NCBI GenBank assembly: GCA_964472875.1
Contig: CAYYMD010000048.1
Coordinates: forward strand, 1 to 23,213
From: CAYYMD01 sp964472875
GTDB lineage: Bacteria > Planctomycetota > Phycisphaerae > SM23-33
Direction: 5' to 3'
DNA: 23,213 bases
A program made the translations under genes and the position numbers. The notes beneath the pieces were generated by a model. It searched no databases and had not been told where the DNA came from. It was given only the letters and a program-made list of their open reading frames with translations. Of the stretch, positions 23,029-23,213 are shown piece after piece. How positions within the stretch are numbered: the first letter of the stretch is position 1; the number at the start of each line of letters is the position of its first letter.

Positions 23029-23099
23029 CTGGGGAACTAGGATTCGAACCTAGACTAACTGGTCCAGAGCCAGTCGTGCTGCCATTACACCATTCCCCA
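23029..23099 (-). tRNA. tRNA-Gln (anticodon CTG)
   Basis: The 71 bases fold as a cloverleaf. The acceptor TGGGGAA pairs fully with TTCCCCA (U1-A72, typical of tRNA-Gln). The anticodon stem ACTGG/CCAGT encloses CTCTGGA, giving anticodon CTG for codon CAG. The T-arm has GGTTCGAATCC. The discriminator is G and CCA is not encoded. Confidence 0.95.
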
Positions 23100-23115
23100 G
23101 TGATGCACTATGCAT

Positions 23116-23144
23116 AATATAGAGATAAGCCCCCTCATAGTCAA
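23116..23144 (-). promoter_or_regulatory. strong sigma70-like promoter of tRNA-Gln
   Basis: TTGACT (23144-23139), a 17-base spacer and TATATT (23121-23116) on the minus strand place the start near 23109, about ten bases before the tRNA. Confidence 0.6.
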
Positions 23145-23213
23145 GACTTCGTGGTTCCGGGATAGTGTCAAATATTATGTGTAAGTTTTATTTTGTGCCA
23201 TCTGGCGAGCTGG

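Overview
The window looks like a chromosomal segment of a free-living, Gram-negative-type bacterium, most probably a planctomycete of the Phycisphaerae or a close relative. I base this on lipobox signal peptides, an LpxL/HtrB-type acyltransferase and a LolC/E-like permease (outer-membrane lipid biology), a HYExAFE-family protein, a DUF151 nuclease-family protein and a UVR-motif protein. This is inference from gene content, not a phylogenetic test. I see no transposase, integrase, phage gene or CRISPR array. Genes are short operons on both strands, with many convergent and divergent pairs.

Left third (1-8200, mostly minus strand). At 225-1118 is a promoter followed by three tiny membrane proteins, two of which are paralogues of each other. 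At 1149-3577 is an operon of a YkgJ-type cysteine-cluster protein, hisS and a HYExAFE-family protein; its leader carries a perfect 20-bp palindrome. A plus-strand repeat-like lipoprotein (3660-5126) follows, then a DUF151 protein (5146-5769). At 5912-8195 is a three-gene operon encoding a PTS EIIA-type phosphoacceptor, a large cation/proton antiporter and a small PII-like protein, which reads as a transporter packaged with two regulators.

Middle (8425-12126). A tRNA-Arg(CCG) with a strong terminator comes first, then a UVR-motif protein. A complete TPP riboswitch with its expression-platform terminator then controls thiC. thiC is followed by a PAP2-type phosphatase lipoprotein with an altered first active-site motif.

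Right half (12127-23213). proS and an LpxL/HtrB-type acyltransferase form a minus-strand operon, divergent from a YhaM-like HD exoribonuclease across overlapping promoters. The exoribonuclease converges with a YlbF-like protein one base away. Next come a DUF72 protein, a HEPN-MNT toxin-antitoxin-type pair whose HEPN gene is frameshifted, a GcvT-family protein, lysS and a LolC/E-like permease. The permease gene is bounded on both sides by phased 8-bp repeats. The window ends with an orphan ORF lacking a good start codon, tRNA-Arg(TCG) and tRNA-Gln(CTG), each tRNA with a recognisable promoter.

The most promising leads are the EIIA/antiporter/PII-like operon, the small paralogous membrane-protein cassette, the octamer arrays around the permease gene and the frameshifted HEPN-MNT module.
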